NCBI GenBank assembly: GCA_001247695.2
Contig: LGRX02031431.1
Span: 1-37,894 of the forward strand
Source: Cymbomonas tetramitiformis
Lineage: Eukaryota > Chlorophyta > Pyramimonadophyceae > Pyramimonadales > Pyramimonadaceae
DNA: 37,894 nt
Direction of reading: 5' to 3'
Shown piece after piece: positions 30,840 through 37,894 of this stretch; position 1 is the first letter of the stretch; each line of letters starts with the position of its first letter. The notes under the pieces are model-generated. The model was not told the origin of the DNA. It saw nothing but the letters and a program-made list of their open reading frames with translations, and made no database searches. The translations under genes and the position numbers were made by a program.

Positions 30840-31009
30840 CTTGGTGAGGCGGTCATGCTCCGCCGGAAGGCATGGCCCTCGTCCTGCAGGGAGCGCTCCG
30901 TCTCGTCGACGGAGGAGTGATCGCAGACTAGCCTAGTGCGGGTGCCCTTGGACTCCGATGCAATGTCCATCACGTCAGATAGGCTAAGGCCGTACGTTGC
31001 ATAAAGATC

Positions 31010-31204
31010 CTGCAAAAATACGACGATTGTTAGTATTCCACCATGGTTGTTGGCAAACAAAGGTTGCACGCGCTGCCTCCCCCCCCCTCATCCCCACCCC
31101 GTGAACACTTGGCCAACAGGAGGACGATAGGCGCACCCGCAGCAATCATGTCGGCGAGGGAAGCTTTCAACCCGTGAGGCAAGTTGCGACAGGCAGCTGG
31201 AGCA
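31010..31204. other. Intron or upstream region of the transposase gene, left of the Mutator-like insertion
   Basis: Contains the AATACTAAC branch-point-like site and the TTTTTGCAG acceptor of the first recognised exon. It ends with the 9-base target site GCTGGAGCA (31196-31204). Confidence 0.5.
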
Positions 31205-31432
31205 GGTAGCCCCTCATTTGTGTCGCACGGGGTATTTTATTTGTCGTGTCGCAAAAGATTCGTTTATATTAACGACGCTTCGCAGCTTTTTCAGAAATAT
31301 GCTGTTTTTCATTTCGTTTCCCTTAAAGGAGCGAAACAGGTTTCCTGGAAAAAAAGTGACATCAACAGGCCACACCGCAGGAGCTGTCCCTCAAAAATTA
31401 TGCCGTTGGAAATTTTTCGAAAATTTTCTGCC

Positions 31433-31935
31433 CATGTCAGCAGTCCTACCCCGGATTGTGTCGAGCGCTCGCGCTTTACCGGCCAATCATGATACGATAG
31501 CATATCAGCAGTCCTACCCCGGATTCTTTCGACCGACAACGAGAGAAACGTTTAACAATTCAAAATTATACCACGAAGATATATATGCTGTTTTTCATCC
31601 ATGTCAGCAGTCCTACCCCGGATTGTGTCGAGCGCTCGCGCTTTACCGGCCAATCATGATACGATAGCATCTCAGCAGTCCTACCCCGGATTCTTTCGAC
31701 CGATCGTTCGTAACCGACAACGAGAGACACGGGTAACAATTCCATATTTTACCCCGAAGATATGTGGAATTTACAATTATGAATTTGTCGCAAAACTGCT
31801 CTAACAGGTTTACCGATCTCAACATCATCATCAGCAGTCCTACCCCGGATTGTTTCGGCCGATCGCTAGTAACCGACAACGAGAGACACGGGTAACAATT
31901 CCATATTTTACCCCGAAGATATGCGGAATTTACAA
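31433..31935 (+). repeat. Tandem repeats of about 167 bases in Mutator-like element 2
   Basis: The phrase TCAGCAGTCCTACCCCGGAT recurs at about 31437, 31505, 31604, 31673 and 31831, with long flanking similarity. Two full units are 167 bases apart, and a later partial unit repeats ACGAGAGACACGGGTAACAA and what follows. Confidence 0.75.
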
Positions 31936-32518
31936 TTATTTACGCATCTCGTCATTCAAGATCATCTCACCACTCCTATCGGCGGCGCAGCCCGGACAAA
32001 AGTGGATATGGTATGATCCTGGTCGGCAACGTTTTCATTTTTCTCCAAGCTCTTATCTTGCGCCTACCTGCTCGCTGTCTCAGCGCGCGGCTTGTGTTTT
32101 TGTTTGATTAATGATTTTTGCGCGCTACTTTTCTTTAGCGATATTTCATATCGAGCATGTTTTCGTGTGCATGCGTGGAACCCGGCGGGGGGGCGTTCCT
32201 GCGATGTTCTTCCATGAGCCGCATCCCACCAGCAGCCCATCCTGCGATACATGGATGATTGGAGGCCGTCGGGCGTCTTTGCATCCCGCCTGACGGTTTG
32301 GGTTCAATTTTCAACAGGAATTCTTCCTTCCTGAGCAGCGCTCTGTTTTTTTGCAGGTTTGTGCTGTGCCTTTTCTGAAGGCGCCAGCAACGGCCATAGT
32401 GTATAATTCATGCTGTGCCTTTTCTGAAGCCGCCAGCAACGTTCCTGGCGGCATCTTTCCCTCTGGCCCTACTAAGCTGAAGGGGTGCTTGGAGACCGGC
32501 GGGATTCTCCGACGGGTT

Positions 32519-32531
32519 GGGTTCGATTCCC
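32519..32531 (+). other. B-box-like tRNA T-arm motif
   Basis: GGGTTCGATTCCC inside a TTGGG/CCCAA stem. It matches the pol III B-box pattern, but no complete tRNA can be folded around it. Confidence 0.4.
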
Positions 32532-32778
32532 AACGTCTTTACTAACCCGCGTTTCGTTTTTTGCAGGTTTTGTTTTTTACGCCGAGCATCCTTTTATGCC
32601 GCCAGCAGAGTGCTCGCGGCATCCTGTGACTTCCAGCTCTGTTTAGGTTTCGCCGATTATTGATGTTCAGAATTTTAGATTTTCCACCCACTGTTCCGCT
32701 GCTGTTTCCAAAACGTCTATTTTCTACGTAGACGCCCACCCGAGGGTGAAATGCGGACAGCAGTTGGCTGTCGGTATT

Positions 32779-32791
32779 GGGTTCGATCCCC
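32779..32791 (+). other. B-box-like tRNA T-arm motif with an adjacent anticodon-like stem
   Basis: GGGTTCGATCCCC with a TTGGG/CCCAA stem. Just before it, GACAG-CAGTTGG-CTGTC forms a five-pair stem with a seven-base loop. The acceptor and D arms are missing. Confidence 0.45.
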
Positions 32792-33419
32792 AACGTCCTG
32801 ACTGATTCGCTGTTCGTGTGCTGCAGGAAACGTTTTGGTTCTGAAGATTTTGGAACGTGCACTGTGCTCTAGTTTCCTAGTTTAGATTTTCATATCGCCC
32901 TCGGGTAGTTGAATCCTTGTATTAGAAACTAGCAGCCTAGTAGTAATAAGTATTTATGCTAATATTTTTTAAGAGAGTAATCGGTTTTTCTCTTAGTATC
33001 TTTATCCATCTGAAATGCTTGCTTGCTTGCTTCTCATGTATGCCTCGTGCTATATGAATGTCCCCAAGTGATCGTATAATACACCTGTGTTTTATGTAAT
33101 ATTCGCGGTACTACTCGTTCAGTAATTTTGTTTTTCAAGTCATAATCGCGGTACTATTCGTTTGTGTTCCCCCTAGCTTAATTTCATTTTCGGAAATTTT
33201 CTGTGAATTTTCACGACAGAAATGAGCGTGGTACTCATGATTGTCGCACCTGCGACAAATATGAGCCCCCGGCTCATTTCTGTCGCACGGTATAATTCCA
33301 ATCTGTCTTGCGACACGACAAATAAAATACCCGGTGCGACAAATTTGAAGTGCTACCGCTGGAGCATGTACTTTGCGGGTTCTCAATATTAAAAATATTT
33401 GCATGTTTACGATGTCTAA

Positions 33420-33451
33420 GGGGCTGCGCCACGCCCTTCCCTAGCGCACTC
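33420..33451 (+). repeat. 32-base direct repeat, left copy
   Basis: GGGGCTGCGCCACGCCCTTC and the next 12 bases are repeated exactly at 35919-35950. The two copies bracket the accessory gene. Confidence 0.7.
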
Positions 33452-33507
33452 CCTAGTGCGTATTGCATGTGCCCCACGTCTGCTCTCACACGACTGCCGT
33501 GTGGGTT

Positions 33508-35648
33508 CTATGAGTGATCGGCGTCCGCTATTTCCGTACTACGTCTCGGCGATTTATCAACACTACACCCGTTCCCAGAACGACGTGGTGCGCAGATGCT
33601 TCGGCCGCGCGTCCCCAAAGCCGCCTCGGTACTCGTCGGTTGTAAGTTCTCGGTTGTCACCGGAGCGATTTTCCACCACACTCGGTAGTCCTCCGTGACG
33701 TATAGCTCTGGGACGCGAACCAGATTCATTTGCACCAGCTCGTCCCAGTCAAAAGTCTCCACGGAGAAGTCGTCGTGGAAAACAGAGTAATCGAAGGCTC
33801 CGACGGGATCCTCCGGTCGGTCTTCCCCCGCTTTCACGCCGATGCAATGGCACCGCATCACGGGGGGGTGCCCCAGCGCGCGCCACGCTGCTGGCGTGTC
33901 ATGCTCGAAGCAATCCATGCCAACGAAGATCTCCAGGTCGCGCACTGTGCCATTTAAGTCATGAACATCCGCAGGGTATATTTCCCCGTAGTCCGCATGC
34001 GAGAAGTCCTCCAGCAGGAACTCTCCCGCCTGTGTATTCTGATTCACGTGGAGCTTCTTCTGGTCCCGAGAGGACATCCCGGTGCGCACAAGGTGGGCCT
34101 TCCGTCCGACGGGGCAGATTTTGCTCATGTGCTTGTTGCCCTGTACACGCGCAGGCGCCGGTGGTTCCGCCATGCTCTTGGAGGAGCGCGCCGTTCGCGG
34201 AACGCCACGCCTTTGCACTGAAGATACCTTCTTCCAGGTGGCTTTAAAGGCAGCCTGAAGCGCCTCGGACGAATCCTTGTGTTTTATCAGGTCGGCCGTC
34301 CAGCGCTTGTCCAGCGTCTCACGGGCCTGTTTCTCGTAGTGGTTGGCATGCTTGACAGGCAGAAGATTGAATCCAGGCATATGTACCGTAAAGAACACGG
34401 CCTTTGCAGTCATATTCACGCGCTTCCCCGTTTCCTTGTGCACTCGGGCGACATGCGCGACGAGGGTGGCGATGTCCAGCTGCTCTACTTGTGGAAGCAG
34501 GTCTTGCAGCAGGCGTTGCAGGCCCTCAAGGGCGCTTTCCTCCCCGAAGAACAGCTGGCTTAGCTTGCGCCTCTTGACTGCGAGCCATACAATATCACGT
34601 CACCAACTACCCACAGGGCCCGGCTAGTCAAATCGACAACAAAGACTGCACGCACGGGCCGACTTACATGCAATATTGTTCTCCACCTGCAGCTCGTACG
34701 CGTTCTTTAGCCGAGGGCTGGTACGCACAGGTAATCGAAGGCACTCTGGAACTGCAAACCAGTCAACATCACGTCACCACCTACACACGGTGCCAGGCTA
34801 GTCAAACCGACAACGGAAACTGGTCCCAGGGGCCGACTTACTTGCTATATCGTTCTCCACCTGCAGGTCATTCGCGTTCTCATGCTGCGTGTTTAGCCGA
34901 GGGCTGGTACGCACAGGTGCCGAGTCGCTCCCTGGAACGTCTTCTGGGGCTGCTTGTGAAGCCACGGATTGCTCCCCGTTGATTCGTTGGCCTGTTGCGC
35001 GCGCGGCACGTCGGAGCCTCGTGCGCTGGAATCTAGCGCTGGTTCGCGGAGTCATCTCTGCCCCGGGCGCCTGTGCGCCGGACACTGCTGCCCCCCCCCA
35101 TGCAGATGTGCACCCCCCGGTTCTCCTGCCGCATCAGCCACCGTTGGCGTGCCGCACTGCGTGGTAGGGCTTGTTGGCGGGGTCGACACCTCCGTCCTCG
35201 GTGCCATGGGCTCCGCCCGCGCCCCACCTGCCGCAATGGGGAGGGGGCGACTGGTACGCGCTTCAGCGCGTGTCAGTGGAATCACGAGATGGGGCCTCTT
35301 CGACGCCAGCGCCTGAAGGTTGAAGTTTTTGCACGCTGCCAAATCATCCGCTTGAAACCGAGCCAGCGTCATTCCCTTTTGCTGCATTATGCCGGCCCGG
35401 CGATTGTATAAACGAGCGTTCACTTTTCTCGTCGCCTCTCTCTGCGTCAGCATGGGGTAAATGGTGGTGACCTTCTCCACGATCATCGCATGCCGTTGCT
35501 TCGCTGGGGGGTCCCGCTTGAACGCCTTGCTGAGGTGTATTATGAGTCCGGCCTGGATATCGAAGCCTGGTGGAGAAGCCATGATGTAGGTTTCAATATC
35601 GCATTGAACCTCGGAGGCCTTCCTGGTTCTCGTGACCTTTGCCTTTTC
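33508..35648 (-). CDS. CACTA accessory gene, multi-exon, unknown function, with a duplicated exon
   Basis: Exons on the minus strand: a (35648-34842, after a GTGCAG acceptor, with a possible start ATG at 35582-35580), b (34751-34668) and c (34577 to the stop at 33508). Donors at 34841 and 34667 are both GTAAGTCGG, the acceptors are TTTGCAG and CTCGCAG, and all joins are phase 1. Exon b copies the 3' end of exon a: both hold P-V-R-T-S-P-R-L and L-Q-V-E-N-x-I-A. Exon a starts with a predicted helical part (L-S-K-A-F-K-R-D-P) and has a Pro/Ala-rich middle. Exon c holds basic helices and a C-terminal part with D-D-F-S-V-E-T-F-D-W-D-E-L. In exon a a run of nine G at about 35091-35099 puts the two halves out of frame; ten would restore it, and the phase-1 donor requires that. 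I do not recognise a family; a DNA-binding accessory role like TnpA is only a guess. Confidence 0.5.
34668..34842 (-). repeat. Tandem exon-plus-intron duplication of about 174 bases
   Basis: Donor sites at 34841 and 34667 are 174 bases apart, and exon ends, donor and much of the following intron are alike in both copies. Confidence 0.75.
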
Positions 35649-35689
35649 CTGCACATTCCCCGGACAGCACACACCACATACCAACCACA

Positions 35690-35775
35690 TAACTAACATA
35701 ACAACCATACCAACATATCAACAAACATATCAACCAACATATCAACCACATAACTACATCAAAACCGCATAACAA
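35690..35775 (+). repeat. AC-rich imperfect repeats (CATATCAACCAA type)
   Basis: Repeated CATATCAAC and ACATAAC units just upstream of the acceptor of accessory exon a; most likely intronic. Confidence 0.65.
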
Positions 35776-35918
35776 ACTGGGCTTAACACCCCCTCCCTTC
35801 GGTTTGCGCACGCGCCCGCTAGGCTCTCCAAACAGGTGGTCCGCCACTCGAGGCGGAAAGGCGGTTACAAAGGAACGCAATACTTGTTTATTTACATTTA
35901 CGTATAGTTTACATCTAG

Positions 35919-35950
35919 GGGGCTGCGCCACGCCCTTCCCTAGCGCACTC
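35919..35950 (+). repeat. 32-base direct repeat, right copy
   Basis: Exact copy of 33420-33451, followed at once by the 116-base tandem duplication. Confidence 0.7.
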
Positions 35951-36182
35951 GCTCCTATCGATGCAGACTGCTTATTTCTGACATTGCTCTACTGCTTAGA
36001 TGAGTTTGCCACGCTGCTTTGCAACATCACTCTACCGCTGCGATGGGAGCTGCTCGACTCCAACTCGCTACTATCGATGCAGACTGCTTATTTCTGACAT
36101 TGCTCTACTGCTTAGATGAGTTTGCCACGCTGCTTTGCTACATCACTCTACCGCTGCGATGGGAGCTGCTCGACTCCAACTC
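35951..36182 (+). repeat. 116-base tandem duplication
   Basis: Two nearly identical 116-base units (35951-36066 and 36067-36182) with very few differences, in the non-coding stretch between the accessory gene and the OTU gene. The few differences point to a recent event. Confidence 0.85.
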
Positions 36183-36351
36183 TGAACAGCAGCGCCTCTT
36201 GCCTGCACATGACAACAACCAGTATATTAGGATTTGTAAGGTTTTGTATACAAGGACACGCGCACGCCACTCCTAACCAACCGGCTGTAATCCATCACGC
36301 AGATGTCGATTGCAGAAAGCGATTGTTGATGAGATCCAAAGCAGTACCTGA
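36183..36351. other. Spacer between the 116-base duplication and the OTU gene
   Basis: No gene seen. It should hold the 3' untranslated region of the minus-strand OTU gene. Confidence 0.4.
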
Positions 36352-37894
36352 TTAGTTAGTCTTGAACGGCTTCTTCGATTTCTTCGCTGGCGCACCATCG
36401 GTCCGCGTCACGCGTTTTCCCTTGCGCAATCTCTCCATTTCAGCTTTTTCCTTTCCCGCCGCTTCCTCCGTGAGGATCCGCATGAAGTGGCCAGGGTAAG
36501 TTACCCATGTCTGGTCATCTGCCGGAAGCTTGGGGTCGTATAACGGAACCTCCAGCATGTGCAGGATCCGGATGGGTTCGTTGCTCGTCAGTGGTTCTTC
36601 AGGGGGCGGGCAGAAGTACTGCATACTGAAGGGCGCATATTGGCCGTATATCGCGTTGTCACAGTCGGGCATGATGAGATTCTTGTGATTGACGCCTGGT
36701 GGCCACTTCCGGCGCACCACTTCCTCTCGAGTGGGGAATACCCGGTACACCTGCAGAACCCGTTTGGCCATGCTCGCCAGGACCAGGAACGAATGCTCGT
36801 CACTGTGCGCCTTCCCTGTATGCAGATCACTGATGAATTCGGGAGCGTTCAGCCACTCCGGGCGGCGGCCAGATCCATCGCTCCAGGTGGGGTTTGTGTG
36901 AATATACTCAACTAAAGCCTCCCGCAGCTTGACTGTAAAGAACTTCACGCCGCTCCATTGCACTTGGTGACAGGGTCGTCCATCCGGACATGTGATGTAC
37001 GGAGCAACCACGGAAAGCCAGCAATCACCGTCAAACGGGACATCCCTTAACGTTAGCCCAGCGGATGCCAGGTATTCCTCGAGGGCGTCGTCGGTTGCAA
37101 AGCCCTGCTGTTGCGCTGGTTGTACATGGGTTAGCTGCATTCTGGCGTCCAGAACACCCGGCTCAGCGATCACGTGCGGGCCGTCGGTCTGAAGTTGCTT
37201 GACCTCCGTGAAAAAAATCAGTCGACCTTCCTCGCCTGGCGCGTCACACGCAAAATCTAGCATCAATCGCATGTCCGCAGTCCGTACATGGTGCACCCGT
37301 CCATCATTGCCATACACCAAGGTGCCCTCCGTCAGGCCTTGGGGGCAGGGCGGAGCTGCCCCGACGACGCGTGCTTCCGGGGCCGGTGTGGCCGCGGGAG
37401 CAGCCATTGGTGCAGCAGCACTGGTCGCCGGTTGGCCCTCCAATCCGCATTCCATGGCTGCCAGCGTCTTCCTAGGGCGACATGTTTTCCTGCCGGAAGT
37501 TGCCACGTGCGATGGCACGGTGGGAGGTGCTGTAGTGGCAGGCATAGGTGCACTCCTCGCCTTAGTGTTACGCGCAGCCAGCCCAAGGCAAGGTGGGACT
37601 GCCTGCAATGAGGCCACGTTCCGATGCCAGCCAGGGGTATCCTTTGGGGACAGGTGGCAACTGCACCGACACGCGAACGTGGGCCGTGAACAATTCCAGT
37701 TGTGGGTGATGACGGAAGCCACAAGCTTCGCCAATTCCATGCCGGGAAAGCTAAGCTGGTGTAAGAGTTCACTGGTTAGGTAACCGTTGGCGTCGAACAT
37801 AGGCTGCCTGACGGGTGTCGTCCGCCGTCTTCGCTCCGCCGCCTTCCGCTTTCTATCCGCCTGCCGCCGGAGCTGGGCAGCTGGAGACCGGTTG
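36352..37894 (-). CDS. OTU-like cysteine protease of the CACTA element (partial, open to the right edge)
   Basis: The ORF has an ATG at 37800-37798, but the same frame is open upstream to base 37894 and codes a very basic stretch (Q-L-R-R-Q-A-D-R-K-R-K-A-A-E-R-R-R-R), so the protein probably starts beyond the window. Numbered from that ATG: a Cys/His-rich piece (C-R-C-S-C-H, about 44-49), an Ala/Pro-rich linker (about 90-150), then an OTU-like domain with D-V-P-F-D-G-D-C-W-L and Asp257/Cys260 as the likely active site. Further on are a helix L-R-E-A-L-V-E-Y-I-H, S-F-L-V-L-A-S-M-A-K-R-V, and R-I-L-H-M with His414 as the likely partner. The C-terminus is Lys-rich and looks nuclear (A-K-K-S-K-K-P). 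OTU proteases cut ubiquitin-like chains and are carried by several transposon groups. The stop is TAA at 36354-36352. Active-site placement is by pattern, not alignment. Confidence 0.6.
   Translation of the reverse strand, partial: NRSPAAQLRRQADRKRKAAERRRRTTPVRQPMFDANGYLTSELLHQLSFPGMELAKLVASVITHNWNCSRPTFACRCSCHLSPKDTPGWHRNVASLQAVPPCLGLAARNTKARSAPMPATTAPPTVPSHVATSGRKTCRPRKTLAAMECGLEGQPATSAAAPMAAPAATPAPEARVVGAAPPCPQGLTEGTLVYGNDGRVHHVRTADMRLMLDFACDAPGEEGRLIFFTEVKQLQTDGPHVIAEPGVLDARMQLTHVQPAQQQGFATDDALEEYLASAGLTLRDVPFDGDCWLSVVAPYITCPDGRPCHQVQWSGVKFFTVKLREALVEYIHTNPTWSDGSGRRPEWLNAPEFISDLHTGKAHSDEHSFLVLASMAKRVLQVYRVFPTREEVVRRKWPPGVNHKNLIMPDCDNAIYGQYAPFSMQYFCPPPEEPLTSNEPIRILHMLEVPLYDPKLPADDQTWVTYPGHFMRILTEEAAGKEKAEMERLRKGKRVTRTDGAPAKKSKKPFKTN

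Larger units (their letters stand above)
26656..31009 (-). pseudogene. Tnp2-type CACTA transposase gene, multi-exon, decayed
   Basis: Coding pieces in order on the minus strand: about 31009-30830 (after a TTTTTGCAG acceptor with a TACTAAC branch site at 31035-31029), 30839-29503, 29457-29340, 29007 to about 28928, 28927-28267, and about 27785-26656. Several joins agree in phase: a 45-base intron 29502-29458, and GTACGT at 29339 to GCAG before 29007. The order of motifs follows the Tnp2 family and the DUF4218 domain found after it. Damage: a frame change near 30830, another near 28928, and an in-frame TGA at 27702-27700 inside the DUF4218 region. A Mutator-like insertion and a hairpin element also sit in or beside the gene. 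The product is unlikely to be functional as read. Exon limits are my reading and were not tested. Confidence 0.65.
31205..33357. mobile_element. Non-autonomous Mutator-like DNA transposon 2, nested in the CACTA element
   Basis: 2153 bases with a perfect 9-base target duplication (GCTGGAGCA at 31196-31204 and 33358-33366). The ends start GGTAGCCCCTC and end with GTGCTACC, and the terminal inverted repeats share GGGTATTTTATTTGTCGTG and TTGTGTCGCAC. Both termini and the TGTCGCA-rich subterminal parts match element 1 at 15530-18049, so the two are one family. No transposase ORF is present. Inside are 167-base direct repeats and two tRNA T-arm-like motifs. Confidence 0.85.
25832..37894. mobile_element. 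CACTA (EnSpm) DNA transposon, left part; runs off the right edge
   Basis: The left end reads CACTACTGCAAGTACTT and follows GTA, the last LTR bases of copy B, which should be the 3-base target duplication. Subterminal CTTAAG repeats follow at once. On the minus strand lie a Tnp2/DUF4218-like transposase, an accessory multi-exon gene and an OTU-protease-like ORF. The matching right terminus is not in the window. Because coding-like sequence still continues at the right edge, the element is longer than 12 kb. A hairpin element and a Mutator-like element are nested in it. Confidence 0.75.

Overview
This window is eukaryotic nuclear DNA, most likely from a green alga. Two things point there: extracellular proteins with long Ser-Pro-Pro linkers and GT-AG introns, and a dense load of plant/algal-type transposons. 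A prasinophyte of the Cymbomonas/Pyramimonas kind would fit, but that is inference. There are no operons, rRNA genes, convincing tRNA genes or CRISPR arrays.

Region 1 (1-10168, minus strand) is the 5' part of one very large host gene that runs off the left edge. I read it as exon 1 (10168-9991, start codon and hydrophobic signal), exon 2 (9677-7873), exon 3 (7353 to about 1415) and a further coding stretch (about 1404-1). Two introns are supported by GT and AG ends, matching codon phase and, for the second, by homology between repeated modules. The protein is secreted or surface-exposed: Pro-rich linkers separate two kinds of Cys-rich module, PSI-like domains, two cohesin-like domains, BIG2-like Ig repeats, a dockerin-like motif, a lectin-like sandwich and a PAN-like segment. 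Region 10169-12358 is intergenic and holds no gene I can support.

Region 2 (12364-25831) is a nest of mobile elements. Two copies of one small LTR retrotransposon family that encodes only a Gag-like protein (TR-GAG type) lie in opposite orientations: copy A (12364-18188, minus, 5-bp target duplication) and copy B (19238 to 25831, plus). Copy A carries in its 5' LTR a 2.5-kb Mutator-like element (9-bp duplication). Copy B carries a 2.2-kb long-inverted-repeat element in its leader (9-bp duplication), an 859-bp TGT...ACA element inside gag (4-bp duplication), a 290-bp hAT-type MITE in its 3' LTR (8-bp duplication), and a CACTA element in the same LTR. Between A and B lies about 1 kb with a Myb/SANT-like ORF cut off by copy B.

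Region 3 (25832 to the right edge) is the left part of a CACTA (EnSpm) element longer than 12 kb. It begins CACTACTG, has CTTAAG subterminal repeats, and carries on the minus strand a decayed Tnp2/DUF4218 transposase, an accessory gene with a duplicated exon, and an OTU-protease-like ORF open to the right edge. It is itself hit by a 231-bp near-perfect hairpin element and by a second Mutator-like element (31205-33357, 9-bp duplication).

The most unusual signals are the giant modular adhesion-like gene, the six-layer nesting readable at single-base resolution from target duplications, and a three-way-junction fold with a covarying arm that occurs four times in the long-inverted-repeat element.
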